NCBI GenBank assembly: GCA_030248215.1
Contig: JASANG010001718.1
Span: 186,001-250,000 of the forward strand
Direction of reading: 5' to 3'
From: Enoplolaimus lenunculus
Taxonomy: Eukaryota; Nematoda; Enoplea; Enoplida; Thoracostomopsidae
Length of the DNA: 64,000 bases
The notes under the pieces are model-generated. The model did no database searches. It saw only the letters and a list, made by a program, of their open reading frames with translations, and had not been told where the DNA came from. How positions within the stretch are numbered: the stretch's first letter is position 1; each line of letters starts with the position of its first letter. Shown piece after piece: positions 33,983-46,143 of this stretch. The translations under genes and the position numbers were made by a program.

Positions 33983-36383
33983 CTTGCCGATAATCTTCGA
34001 TCATTGTCCCGGCATACGTCGCAGTCATCGGCCCATAGACGCCTTTACGATAACCCCGAATTCTTGCGTGACTCGCGATCGCTTCATCAAAAGTACTGCC
34101 TCGTCCACCGCGTCGACGCAACATCAGCGACCTTGAGCGTCTTTGAAGTTGTAAGCGCAGTTGCCGTTGCTGCTGTTGTTGCTGTTGTTGTCCCAACACG
34201 ACGCTTGATACAGTTGAATGGATTGCGTGTCGTCGGGACGGCAATCGCAGCACATTTCGGCTCGAGTATATTGTCCAGTAAACTTCGTTGAGAAGACGAA
34301 CAAATATGATTTTTGCCAATTCATCTATTGCGTCGTGGAGTTGAGTCTTTGAAATCGGGTCCTCGACAGTTAAAGTCGCGATTTCCATGCGATCGTCATG
34401 TTTTATTTGCATTGATTCTTGGAGATGCTGTTTTGTCAACGTGGTGTCCATTCCGTATTTCGATTCATTTTTCAATTTCTCTATTGAGTCGGATTCTTCT
34501 TGTTGCTGTTCTGTAAATGTTCCTTCTTTTCCGTTTTCTAGTTGTCTTTTTCTGGCTAAATCCATTTTTTTCTTTGTGACCAAGTCTTCGACTTTGTCGT
34601 CTAGTCGAGTCGTCGGGAATGCGTCCTCGATCAAATAATCAGATGCAAAATCGGACTTGGCATCGGCCTCTCCAAGCAACTCTTCAGCACCGCGAATTTC
34701 GATTGTTTTCATCGACGGCTGCTCAGATACTGTCGACGCCGATGCTGACCGTAGACTGATCGCAGTTCCGTCTGCTGCCGCTGCATCGTTTGCAGTAGTG
34801 TCTTTGAGCCGCCACTCCGCAGACGCCACTGCACTGTTCAAGTCGCGGTGAACGTCAGCAGCGACTGTCTGTGTTTCCGGAAACATTTCTTGGATCAGGT
34901 GCTGTTCGAAGGGAGCAAGTGTTGCGCTGCTGTTCGAGGTTGCATGTGCACTAGTTGTCGTTGGTGATGTTGCGTAGTATGCAGCTGATGTTGTACAAGG
35001 CGGCAGCGCTTTGCTAGCGCGGCTCATTACATCAAACGTTGAGCTGTAATCGCCGAGAGGTAAAACAACCGGCGGAATAGCGTCCGGGTCGCCCGGAGGG
35101 ATCGGAGTGTGTTCACTTCCGCGATCGGTTGAAAGTTGACTTTGAAGCGGTTGCAGCGATTCTTGTTGCTTGAGAACGAGGTCTTCAGCGTCGCCAGTAA
35201 GAGTTTCGGTCGAATAATTCAAATCCGAAGCAATACTGATGCCTTTGGGCAGTTCCGGAAACGATAGCGCATCGTGTGGAAGCGACAATAATTTCGAGCT
35301 TTCGCCAACTCTGATGTTCGTCCGCGGCTTTTCGGGCTTTGAAGACATCAACCCAAACAGTTCTTTGTCGATCTCGGCCGTGTCTGCTGTTGCGATCGTC
35401 TGTGAACGAGTTGTAATCCGACAAACTCCAAAAACTACATCGTTTTCATCATCGATCATACCTTCAGTGCCGACGTCATCTATACCAACCACCAAGTCTC
35501 CACTTCGACGCGTTGTAGATATCGCTAGCGAATCGACGCCTTTTGCTTGCTTTGCGAAGTCAGGATGTCTGTACGGCATCGGCTTAGACGACTTTGACGA
35601 CGTTGGTGGAGTGACGTCACCGAGCGTCTGAGCGCGTTGTAGCACACGTTCTATGCGAGCACGTTCGTATTTTGATAGATACGCGATATCGTCGATATCA
35701 TCGGCAGGTGTAGACGTAAAACTTGCTCGTGAAGACGCTGAAGATTCAGCCGACGCTTCTCGATCGAGTCGGCGGCGTTTAACGTCACCGCCGCCGACGT
35801 CATCGACCTTGATGAAGTCAGCGCCGTTGAAGACGTGTTTGCCGATGACGTCATTACCGTTGATGACGCTATCGCCGTTGATGCCGTCATCAATGACATT
35901 ATCACCGGTGACGTCATTGATTGGACGACAATGCTCGCGTTTCATCCCGAACAGTTCGGCGAAATCGTCATCGATATCCTCAACCAATGATGTTTTCGGA
36001 TCGTGAACACGTTTGATAAAGTCATCACTCCCTTGCGGCGATCTGACGTCCGACGCAATAACATCGGCAATTTGTTGCATCGTACTCGCAGCGCTGTAAC
36101 TGTCGCCAGATTTTGAAATGTTGCTTGTTGTTGCTGTTGGCGATATTCTCGCTTGACGTTGATTGTTCAGGGCGACGTTTTCGCTATCGAGGGTAGCTGT
36201 ACTGTCTTCATGTTTCAGCGCTGGTACGTTTTGAGACGAGGCAGTGTCGGGCATTAAAGGAAAACTGACGTCAATAGACGTCATCGTTGAAGCTTCAGGA
36301 GCTGTTAATGACGTTATGTGGCCGGCACGTTGGCGTTCTGTACTGATTGTGTGGATTGTAGTGGCGGCATTAGCATTGACTGT
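33983..36383 (-). CDS. Exon 3 of giant scaffold gene
   Basis: A 2,401-base exon. The acceptor TTTTATTTTAAG precedes 36383 (phase 0) and the donor CAAG|GTATGT lies at 33982 (phase 1). It encodes about 800 residues. Reading is open from the acceptor (TVNANAATTIHTISTERQ), about 33 codons upstream of the first Met. One full motif copy (YLSKYERARIERVLQRAQ) is at about 35605-35690, and an Asp/Val/Ile-rich stretch with short degenerate repeats is at 35770-35900. The last 150 residues differ from the rest. They contain a hydrophobic helix-like stretch (LAKIIFVRLLNEVYWTIY, about 34270-34320), a polyQ run, an Arg-rich block, and YGPMTATYAGTMIEDYRQ at the end. This C-terminal part may be folded. No known domain was recognised. 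Confidence 0.83.
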
Positions 36384-36572
36384 CTTAAAATAAAAACACT
36401 TTTAGCATTCAGGTATAGTTTTGCCTTGTTATATGATTTTTACAGATTTATCATACGGACGAAAAACTTGAAATAAAAAAACAACTACGACCATGCGTGG
36501 CATGGCAACCGATACATCTAACTCTCCGAATCGATTACGTTAGTTCCCATGTTAGCCGTGGCTCAGAATTAT

Positions 36573-36721
36573 AAAAATTAGTAGCCGTGTGCGCTAATCA
36601 AAATGAGTCATCACAGCGCCACGACTTACAAATTCAGGCCGTGTGAAAAAAATTAGTAGCCGTGTGCGCTAATCAAAATGCGACATCACTGCGCCACGAC
36701 TTACAAATTCAGGCCGTGTGG
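36573..36721. repeat. 75-bp tandem duplication
   Basis: Two adjacent copies, period 75 bp, of the unit beginning AAAATTAGTAGCCGTGTGCG and ending AAATTCAGGCCGTGTG. They differ at only a few positions, which suggests a recent duplication. The unit lies about 190 bp upstream of the exon 3 acceptor. Confidence 0.9.
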
Positions 36722-38491
36722 AATAATTTGACTTTGTTGCAATTTAAGCATCGGCTTATTTTGAGTCAAGTTTTTAATAGAATAAAGAGATTTGACAACT
36801 TTAGACACTTGACGATTTTTTATAAAATTGACGTTACCTAATCCGTGATTAAAATGTATTGATATTTAGCTTGCAACTTTGTTAACTTACCAAAGAAATG
36901 TCAATCTAGCAGTAATTGTGCCGGTTTTTTAAAATATACTAATATTATGCATTATGAGATCGAATTAGCTTAGATTACATTAATTTTATATTGATAGGAA
37001 TAAGTATAAAAACCTATAGAGTACATTTCAAAATATAACATAACGCTCATTTTTAACTCGTACGCCTATTAATGTAACATTTTCAGGTCGAAGAAAATCA
37101 ATGAACCAATTCGAATATTTCCTTTTAAATCACACATCCCGTGAAAAGAAAATAAAAAAACTACAAGATGACAGCGCCAAATTTGTAGCTGTTAGCTTGA
37201 GACAAACCAAATTTAAAACCTGAAACTATTTAGTATAACCATATGCTTGCCAAGTGTTGAAAACTAATTGCTGTGCCAATAGAAACGAATCTGCCATTTA
37301 TTGGGCAAAAATTAATAACACAGATTGTTCAGTATGCTGCAGAGTAAAAAACTATATGTATATACATAACAACTAATATACCCATACCTATCAAGAAGGT
37401 CCAAATTACTCAAAGAAAATTATCACAAGGTACGATTTTAGCTAGAAAAATAAGCACTAATTTAGCTGTCTCACACTGTAGCAACACTGTGAAATAATCA
37501 TAGCTGTAGAGCAGATTTGTTTGTCGAAATGTATTTATTTTAAGTAAAAGTTATTCGGAAGCCGGCGTTGCGCAAGCGAGAACATGACTTTTAGAAATTG
37601 GCTTTTTGGTCACACCTATTTATTCAAATCAGGTTTCGTTGAAACCTTGCGCAGAGTCATAAAACGCCAAATTGGGAAGCTGTTTTAGAATCAAGGGGGC
37701 AGTAGCAGGAATTAATGAAATTTTGCATTCAGATACAACACAATCAAAACAACTGTCGCTTAGAAGCGTAGGCAGAATGTTGTATGGTCAGGATGCTTGT
37801 GGGCATACCTATATGAACGGTAGCGCTGGAAGCAAATTACGATTTGGGGGTGGGGGCAATACAAGACACTGCATAGAGAATACTGAAAATAGCATGAGCG
37901 TAATAAATAAAATTAGACTAAGCGAATGCTGTAAACTTAAGCGGCCGGCTTATTAACGCTGCATATGGAAATGTATCTTTCCACGCCAGCGATGAAAAAA
38001 ATTTCGACATATTTTCAGAGAAATTAACAAACAATCACGAATTTCGGGCTAAAGGTTGAAAAAATTCTGTCGGCTCGGAAAATATTGGCAATGGGCGCTG
38101 GACCTCCTTGCATTCTAACGTCGCGCGCCCTTGCATATAAATTTTGGCCAAATAAAATTATCTGACCCCAAGGTTTTAGAAGGTTGTATTAAAGCTGCTA
38201 AAGTGCTATTTTCTTGTCTGTGTGAAAATTTCAAAACCAATATATATTCTCTCTTCTATTGGTCCCATTGTATATGATCCATCTGTCATCAGTTTGATTA
38301 AACAAATATTGATCAAACGTAATTCCAGGACTGCACGGCAAAATTTTACAGTATAGTAAAAAGTACCGAATTTGTGTTTAAAAAATTTCTTAAAGCAATA
38401 AGTCGATATTAACAGCAGCAGCTAAATTTTACGCCTTACTCATCTCAGTCAAAAATCCCGCTGTTTTGTTTAAAAACGATCCAAACTGTGG

Positions 38492-38652
38492 CCCATGTAA
38501 AGATCAGGGGCGGAACGTTTTTCTGTGCGACTGCAATATAGAGTCAGCTTAAGCTTTACACTAAATTTGTTGCTTAGGCTTACGCTTAAGCTTATGTTTA
38601 GGCTTATGAATATGCTTATACTAGTGTCACAGCTGTGTTCTATGTATTGACC
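38492..38652. mobile_element. GCCTAA-core inverted-repeat element, related copy
   Basis: Starts CCCATGTAAAGATCAGGGGC with GGAACGTTTTTCTGTG next. It contains a TTAGGCTTACGCTTAAGC-type core and ends TGTGTTCTATGTATTG. The start is shared (inverted) with 56519-56735 and the whole layout with 48655-48868. Confidence 0.6.
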
Positions 38653-39570
38653 CAAACTGTTTACAGACCACTGAAAACTGTATCATCAATAAACTGCATT
38701 CTTTTTATTCTCGCTATAATCGTTTACAGATCAAAACAGAACGGCCAAGGCAACATATACAGGACATTAATTGGAATCAGACAATATTACGATATGGCTT
38801 TCCATTGCACAGTATTAAAACCATCATGCCAGTTGCTAGGAAACCGCTTCTCAAAACCTTTGATCTACTTTGCAAAGGCCACAACGGTTATACAAAAATT
38901 AACTGCTGTAGTGACCCGAATAAGAGGCGGACGCGGATAATGAAGGTCTCCAATTTGAGTCAAATTCAATGTGGGTTGAGTCCGTTAAGTGGATAGAGTC
39001 CATAAGTCCTAATTAGAGTCCATCATAGAGAACAAAGCACAAGATTGACCTACAGTGATCAAATATGTAACAGACACTCAGACAACCGGCATAAACGTCA
39101 ACACTGACGTGTGTTGGATTCAAAATCAGTCCGTTACACCGAATAACAGGCGGGTACCCTGTCGATACACAAATGAATACAAGCCGCCCGTCAATTATTC
39201 GGGTGCTACAGTAGACAGCGCAGGTTAGGAAAAGAAACTTTTATACGTGAACAATCGGTGTTCGTCATAGAAATAATTTTTACAGCGTTCAGGAAATTTA
39301 TTTAGACATAATTTTTTGTTACCAGACTGAAAAGTGGTTCGAGTCTAGTGGCCGTATCCCCATATGCCAAAAGCGTATATCAACTATTGCCGATTAGCGA
39401 TAAGTTTTTATACTGACGTTCTCAAAAGTTACCCAGTATTTTATGGTATTAAATCAAATTCGCAATTTGAGCTATTATATTTCGAAGCTTATCGTTATAC
39501 AAGACCTATCACCGACAGGTGATAAGTGCTATATACATTTGATAATACCGGCATAAGAGTTAAGCGTTAT

Positions 39571-39897
39571 GTAAAACCAAGAGTGGATGATGCTTACTAA
39601 CAAGTGTATGCAACTGGACACATTCGGAGTAGAAAACAATGTACCCGGCACGTGTTGCGTTTTTGGCCTACTCCCCTTTATTTAGAGGGGGTACAACCTA
39701 TGCGAACCATGACACATTATTTATCCGGCAACAAATTGCTTCGCTTATAATTTCATTTAGTGTTTTATTGCATGTGACTGTAAACCCCCTCTAAATAAAG
39801 CGGGGTCGGCCAAAAACGCAACACCCGGTGGTACATTTTGTACCATGCGGAGTCCAAAGAGTTGTACACTGCTGTATCATGCACTCTTGGTAAAACT
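39571..39897. mobile_element. Palindromic element of the ACCAAGAGTG family, copy 2
   Basis: Arms of about 100 bp. The left starts GTAAAACCAAGAGTGGATGA and the right ends ATGCACTCTTGGTAAAAC. Mirrored internal blocks include GTGTTGCGTTTTTGGCC and CCCCTTTATTTAGAGGGG. No ORF. Same family as 30390-30678. Confidence 0.8.
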
Positions 39898-40258
39898 AAT
39901 CGAATCTATAAAAGTAGGTTTTCTTTCAAGTAGCGGTTTATTACTGTACCAGTAATTGCAAACGTGGGTGAAAAATTGTTTTCATGCTTTGACAATAATA
40001 ACAGCTTTAATTCTGTTATTAGTAGGCGAGATACAACAAGTTTCTGTAGGAAAACGGGAACGGATTTTTCTGTGAGTTTGAAACAAAAACCAGAATGCGT
40101 CGGTAAACCCGAAAACGGACGAGCCAATCAAATACGGTGAGAAATCGAGTTTCTGGTTAGTAATCAAGAGTCTAAAAACAGGCATAGTTTATAAAAACCT
40201 CGCAGGCGGAGCAAATGAGATGTCGGAGCGTTTTTGTACATTAAATGTTTAAATGGTA

Positions 40259-40453
40259 TCACGGCAATTCGCCCGATAACTCGTTGCCCGACAACTTATA
40301 TCTGAAATTTCATCGACTTGACAATGCGTCGCCCATCATTATACTTAGGTTTAGGGTTAAGCGTAGGATTATGCGTAGGATTATGCTTAGATTTATTCAT
40401 AGCGTTTAGAATATTGTTGGGCGACAATTTTACGGCAGGCGAAAATTGTCGTA
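40259..40453. mobile_element. Inverted-repeat element with GTTTAGG-like core, copy 2
   Basis: Left ACGGCAATTCGCCCGATAAC and right GGCGAAAATTGTCGTAG are imperfect inverted repeats. The core is TTAGGTTTAGGGTTAAGCGT with GTAGGATTATGC repeats. Homologous to 27119-27295. Confidence 0.55.
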
Positions 40454-40904
40454 GATTCGTTTTAATAAACATCAGCGCGAAACTTTAATTTTGTTAGTTT
40501 TACGAGGGTCACCGACACGCCTTTAATTTTTCGTTCGCTTATTTACTATAAACAAGCAAAAAATCTTCTGCATATTTCGATCACACAGTGATTTTCTTCA
40601 ATATGGCAAAAACTGTTTATTGACTAGAAAAGATTCAATGACATATGACGGGTTATATACGAGCCATAACTTTATGCTCAGACACCACACAAAGCAGATC
40701 TAAGTGTGGCCAGATTTATAGGCGACAAATGCTAATCTGTGAGAAAATCCATTAGTTTTATACTTTTTAGTCGCACACAAGTCAACTATAGCATATATAG
40801 ATGGTACTAATGAACAAGGCATGAACATACAACGTCATCGACGGTTGATTTGTAAATTTTAGGTGTGACGTCACTGGCGAATGGGCTTACAGCAAGCTCA
40901 CCTT

Positions 40905-41045
40905 GCTAGCTAGAGCTAAAAACTTTTCAGGAGGGGCATACAAAGGTTTTCGATGACTTTACAAGCAAGGAAAAAAGTTTTCTAGGGGAGCAAGATTTGT
41001 AGGGGAAGAGCAAAGCAGTTCTGACTCTCTTCTGGTTACGGGCCT
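40905..41045. repeat. SINE-like dispersed repeat, copy (reverse orientation)
   Basis: Contains CTCACCTTGCTAGCTAGAGC, TTTTCAGGAGGGGCATACAA, AGGTTTTCGATGACTTTACA and TTCTAGGGGAGCAAG, the reverse of the word order at 22880-23035. Confidence 0.6.
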
Positions 41046-41937
41046 GTTAGCGGATCGCTGTGACATGGGACAGCTTATATTCTCCAGCCCTGTCGTATTG
41101 AATATTTTGCGACACAAATTCTTTCCACGACGGTTGTAAATCTATTTATTAAAGCTTGAACGCCCCACATACATATTTTGGGCAAATTTCCAGCATTACT
41201 TTGTTTACAAAAATTTCATTTCTTAGGAAATACACTTGATTGATTGTTCTTTGTTGTATGTAAAGAAAATTTGCAACGATACTTTTGTGCTTTCCCTAAC
41301 TGCGCATTGCGCAAAGCCGGCATAATAGTATATTTTGTAGCTAAATTGCCGAAAAATATTGTAGAAATAGAATACGAATTAAAAAAATTCAGCGAATTGG
41401 ACGGGATTTCTATTACGCGTAGAATATGAGAATCGTTGCTATCATTGCAAAAAATGGCGAGTCAAACGGACTCTCTGCGAAATAGGTTTTCGGGACGGCA
41501 CAAACTGACTCAAATTCGGCTAACTGGGCGACACGGGTGGAGTCAAATTTCGCTCAGTTTGTGTAGTCCATAAAAGCCTATTTCGGAGACAGTCAATTTG
41601 ACTCACCAGTTTTTGCAGAGTACGCACGCTTTAAAACTGCAAAATTTGGAAACAAAAAAGCATATTCCATATAAGGAAATTCCGTATTCACTGCTGTGTG
41701 ACGCAAAAACAGATTAAATTAAAAAAAACCAACTCAAACTGACGAATTGATTCGGAGGTTTCAAAAAATAATTGAAGGTTTAGAAAAACAAACTTTCAAG
41801 TTTATTAAACAATTGCATAAAATTAATTTCAAAATACCGATGATAAAATTCACTAAGCAGTTTTAGATTTGAATCCCTGGAACTAAATTGAAACCAGCAA
41901 TGACATAGGTTACAACTGAGTACAACCATGGGTGGAG

Positions 41938-42110
41938 TCAAGCCAGTAGCCAGGTCACCTTGATAGGGGGGCTTAACATTTTTCAAGAGGGGCATACAAA
42001 AGATTTTCGATTGTCTATAAACAAAATTGAAAATTTTCTACGTCAAGGTCAAAATTCTTCCACAGGGGCTGAGCACTCCCTGTCCCTTTTGACTACGACC
42101 GCCGGTGGAC
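41938..42110. repeat. SINE-like dispersed repeat, copy
   Basis: Contains AGCCAGTAGCCAGGTCACCT, GGGGGGCTTAACATTTTTCA, AGGGGCATACAAAAGATTTT and GAAAATTTTCTACGTCAAGG. Same orientation as 40905-41045. Confidence 0.55.
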
Positions 42111-44944
42111 TTTGAATCTGAATTACGGGACAAATACCCGGTGGCACGTTGAACATTTAGACAGTCAGCAAAAAGCAAACCTCATGGTTATAAATGCCAG
42201 GGCCGATTTTTGTGCCAGTCCAGGTAAAGCAAAAAACAGCCAAAATATCATATTGCTACAAGTGCGTTTCGCAAATCGATCTTATTTTGCCGAGTGTTCT
42301 AAAAATTTGTTTCCGTCACGAAAAGCGTTTAAAATAGCGTCTTTTTTTGTCTTAAATCGATACTTTTCAGCTGACAACCTCAAAATATGGGATACAGCAT
42401 GGCTTTGATTGCTGTTGCGGCTTGATGTAACAATTTCAAGACATGTGGCCTGGTTAACGGTAACGGTTTATTGCTAAATTTTGATGCATAACGCAACGTT
42501 TGATATGTGTCCTAATGTAGCATAACGTTAACCTAATTGCAATATAGCGTGACCTGTGCAAGTACATAAAGTTGGTGGCACATTCATTAAAAGGACATTT
42601 TGGAACTAAACGAAATTTTTAGGTGCTAACCTAATCTGGCTCATAAGCATAAAAGCCCACCCGGCGCAAAATACAACCACCAGTAAAATATGTGTTGACC
42701 GAAACGAAAAACAATGAAAAAAATTGGGTGCAACGAAACAATTTCGACATGTTTTTGTGTTTTATTTCAATTTGTCGGCAGAGAGTCTGCAGTCCTTCAC
42801 AAAAAGCACAAATTTTTAGAAATATTGGCACGACATTAATATTTTTATATGCTGTAGTGACCAGAATAAGAGGGGTCCCGATTTCGAGTCCCAGTCAATA
42901 GGAGTCCGTATGCCTAATAAGAGTCCGTAAGCGCATATGGTCTCTAAACCCTATTTAGAGTCCATAAATGTCAATTATAAATAATTATAGCGCATAAATG
43001 ACTCCAGGACCAAATAAAGTTGATTTGAAAACTTTATATAGCGTACTTAAGTTTTGGAAGTACATTCCTAAGTAAAACTTTGCATTATCGCTCAAGCTAT
43101 TGGCACAAGACAAATAAACGATTAATTCCACGGATAGTTACAATACCGGATATATATCAGTAACGAAGGGTGGTAGGGGGTAGCCTCTAGAGAGGCCAAA
43201 TAAATATCAGCCCCTCTTCTTTTTCGAGTCACTACAGTAACAGTTAATTTTAGGAGTGTAAAATTCTAACCATTCGTTTTGCTTTCCAATAGGTCAACAA
43301 TATTTCACAATGACCAGGTGCGTTGCCACTATTTTCGATTGGGAGATGTCTCGGTAAATGAGAGTTCCAGTAAATGGAGGAGTTTTGAAGAAGCCGCGAG
43401 CGAAAGTGAGCGGAAAACTTGACAAACTTTAAAAATTGATCAGTCTTAAGAAAAAAACTGTTTCATGTGAGTTCGAAACTGTGGTGTGATCGCTAGACTC
43501 TACCGATCAGAGTCGTTACCAGTAAGACTATGAAGATGCGTTCAAAATTGTTTGAAGTAAAACGTTAGAAAATTTCAATTCCTACAGATTTTGAGCAAAT
43601 GGTTCTACTCACATACACAGGGTACAAACGAAAGTTTTGTCACGGTTATACCTTGAATACTGTGAACCAATAGGGGTTTAAGTCTTCAAGATTTGGTAGA
43701 ATTAAGAAGACATTTATTTGCTTTGCAGAATACCCAACGCATCGATTATATGCGACTGAAACTGCTCGAGTGAATTAGTCTATAACAAAATTAACGATTT
43801 ATAAATTACTTAAAAATAGACTATTCCATTAACTACAGGTACTTATTAAATCAGAAAAGCAAAAAATTATGTGAACCGCAGAATAAGCCAAAGTGCAGAA
43901 TATATAAGCCAAAATTTATCCAAGCACACAAATATAAAAAACTCAAGGTAAAACCATAGAAATACTCGTGAAGACAAACCGATCCAAATTATGTCTTGCG
44001 GAAAAAATCACTTCGAACATTCGGCTCCTGTTGTCCAAGGGCAGAGCCGGAATCCATTTCGGGAGAAGATAACCACGTCTAAAAGTTGTTTGCGGGCAAG
44101 CTTAGCGAGCAAGAAATTTGTAATCCACTTATTATGCACCGTATAAATGGGCCTTTTGTCAAATCTTTCCCAAATTTTTGAGACACATATTACATCGTTG
44201 TCCCTCCCTCCCTTGTATACATCTTTGCCGCCACCGTCTGCCTGCCTGCAACGTGGCCCCGTCCATGCGTGAAAACCCAAACCCTAATGAATAATAAATA
44301 AACCACAAACGGTGTTTTTTTTCTTACAAAAACTATGCCTAGAATGCAAATCGAGGGCAACAGCCTGCAGCACTCCGATTTGAGAATTTCTGTTGCAAAA
44401 AATGTGTTAATTATATTTTTAACAGTGGCGGATTCAGAAATTTGTGACAGGAGGGAACGTTGTGATTTGTAATAGTTGAAAAACCTTGAGAGAGAGAAGT
44501 GAACGAAAAGCCAAATACAATTTTAATACTAAATCTTAGAATAAAATTTTGCTTATATTCCTGTGTAAACGGGCATGGCCTCGACGTCTGTCTTGAAATC
44601 GTCAGTGATTTCAAACGCCGTTTCAAATGATTTTAGCTGCCGTTTAAAGCGACCAACTTTTGTATTTAAAATTTAAATGAAGTAGGGCTTATGTTTTAAA
44701 ACTAAGGAGTAACATTTTCAGACTTAAATGCATTTATTACCATTCTATTTCAATATGCATATGTAATAGGTGCTCGATTTAAGCACAGCTGTTTCTGTAA
44801 TACTTTTTTGTATTAAGTCGCCTCAGGTTTTCAGTGAAGAGATGGGTACTTGAAATTGTCTGTAAACGTTTTGTTGAATATGTCTATTGCAATGGTAAAT
44901 GGTTTCTAGCTTATAGTCACTCCAAATCTGCTTCCAAGTGGCAC

Positions 44945-45085
44945 AGGCCCGTAGCCAGCTCACCTTGCTAGGTGGGAAACAAAAATTTTTCACGAGGAGC
45001 ATTCATGGGTTTTCAATGAGTTACAAGCAAGGTTGAAAATTTCTAGGGGGGGCCAAAATTTTCCAGGTGGGGCAGAGCCCCCCTG
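44945..45085. repeat. SINE-like dispersed repeat, copy
   Basis: One of the fullest copies: CCCGTAGCCAGCTCACCTTG, CTAGGTGGGAAAC, ACGAGGAGCATTCATGGGTT, TTACAAGCAAGGTTGAAAAT and TTCTAGGGGGGCCAAAATTT, ending GCAGAGCCCCCCTGG. Confidence 0.65.
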
Positions 45086-45251
45086 GCCCATAGCTTTTTT
45101 GAAAAATAGTGTAAAGGATGCAAAGTATTGCGCTTTAAATTATTGAAGCAATCAGAAAGTTTCATAAGTCTAGTGCCTGTTTTTGTGCTAATTTGCAAAA
45201 AGCCGATAGACCAAATTTTAAAATCGCAAGAGTACATATAGAATTATTTCA

Positions 45252-46143
45252 TTACTAGGTAAAAGTGTCCCTAGAAGGGACAGATTGTGATATGTTTCGC
45301 TTGAAGCATGTAAAAGAGTTTAAACAAGGGTTATTTAGACCATAGATCAGTAGGCAATGCATATAATATTAGCTCCATAACTTCTATGAAAATAGTTGTC
45401 ATCTATATCTTTGATGGCTGTCTCTCAGTGTTAACACGCTTGCGGTCAGTGAAACAAGAAACATATGGGCCCAGCGGACATCACCTATCAGCTTAATTTT
45501 AGCGGTTGTTGGGTTTTATAATGTTCAGTTTATAAGTGATCTAATCTAGCATCCTTCATTGGAAGAGGATATTTTTTGAGTTTTAAAATATTATGTTCCT
45601 AAAACTTGATTAGTAAATATTTCAATATTGCAAGATTGCAATTTGCGTCTATTGATTATCGAATAAAAAATGTCACGCATACGTGCTCGACCATTTTAGC
45701 TATCTTTATCATGAAAATTTGATGATGTGAAGTCGAGAAACTTTTCCAAATTGTGTTCTGTGCCGTGATATATTTAAGCTATTCATCTAGAAATTACAAT
45801 TCAAACGTTGCTAAATATTTCAAAAAACATGTTCTGCTGGCGCTCAATTGAGAAACTTTTAAAAAGCTCCTGACTGTTATACGAAAGGCATGTTGAACTT
45901 GAGAACGCCTTGAAAACCCATAGTGTCAATTTTTCGCGTAACAGATGAAAGTTCGTTGGGCCCATATGTTTCTTGTTTCACTGACCGCAAGCGTGTTCAA
46001 CAATTTTCATAGAAGTTATGGAGCTAATATTATAAGCATTACTTACTGATCTATGGTCTAAATAACCCTTGTTCAAACTCTTTTACATGCTTCAAGCGAA
46101 ACATATCACAATCTGTCCCTTCTAGGGAAACTTTTACATAGTT
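45252..46143. mobile_element. Foldback element with inverted arms of about 185-225 bp
   Basis: The left arm (45252-45475) and right arm (45958-46142) are near-perfect reverse complements, for example GTCCCTAGAAGGGACAG and CTGTCCCTTCTAGGGA, and GAAACATATGGGCCCA and TGGGCCCATATGTTTC. The left arm has about 40 extra bases near 45400-45440. The middle 480 bases have no ORF of note. Confidence 0.85.
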
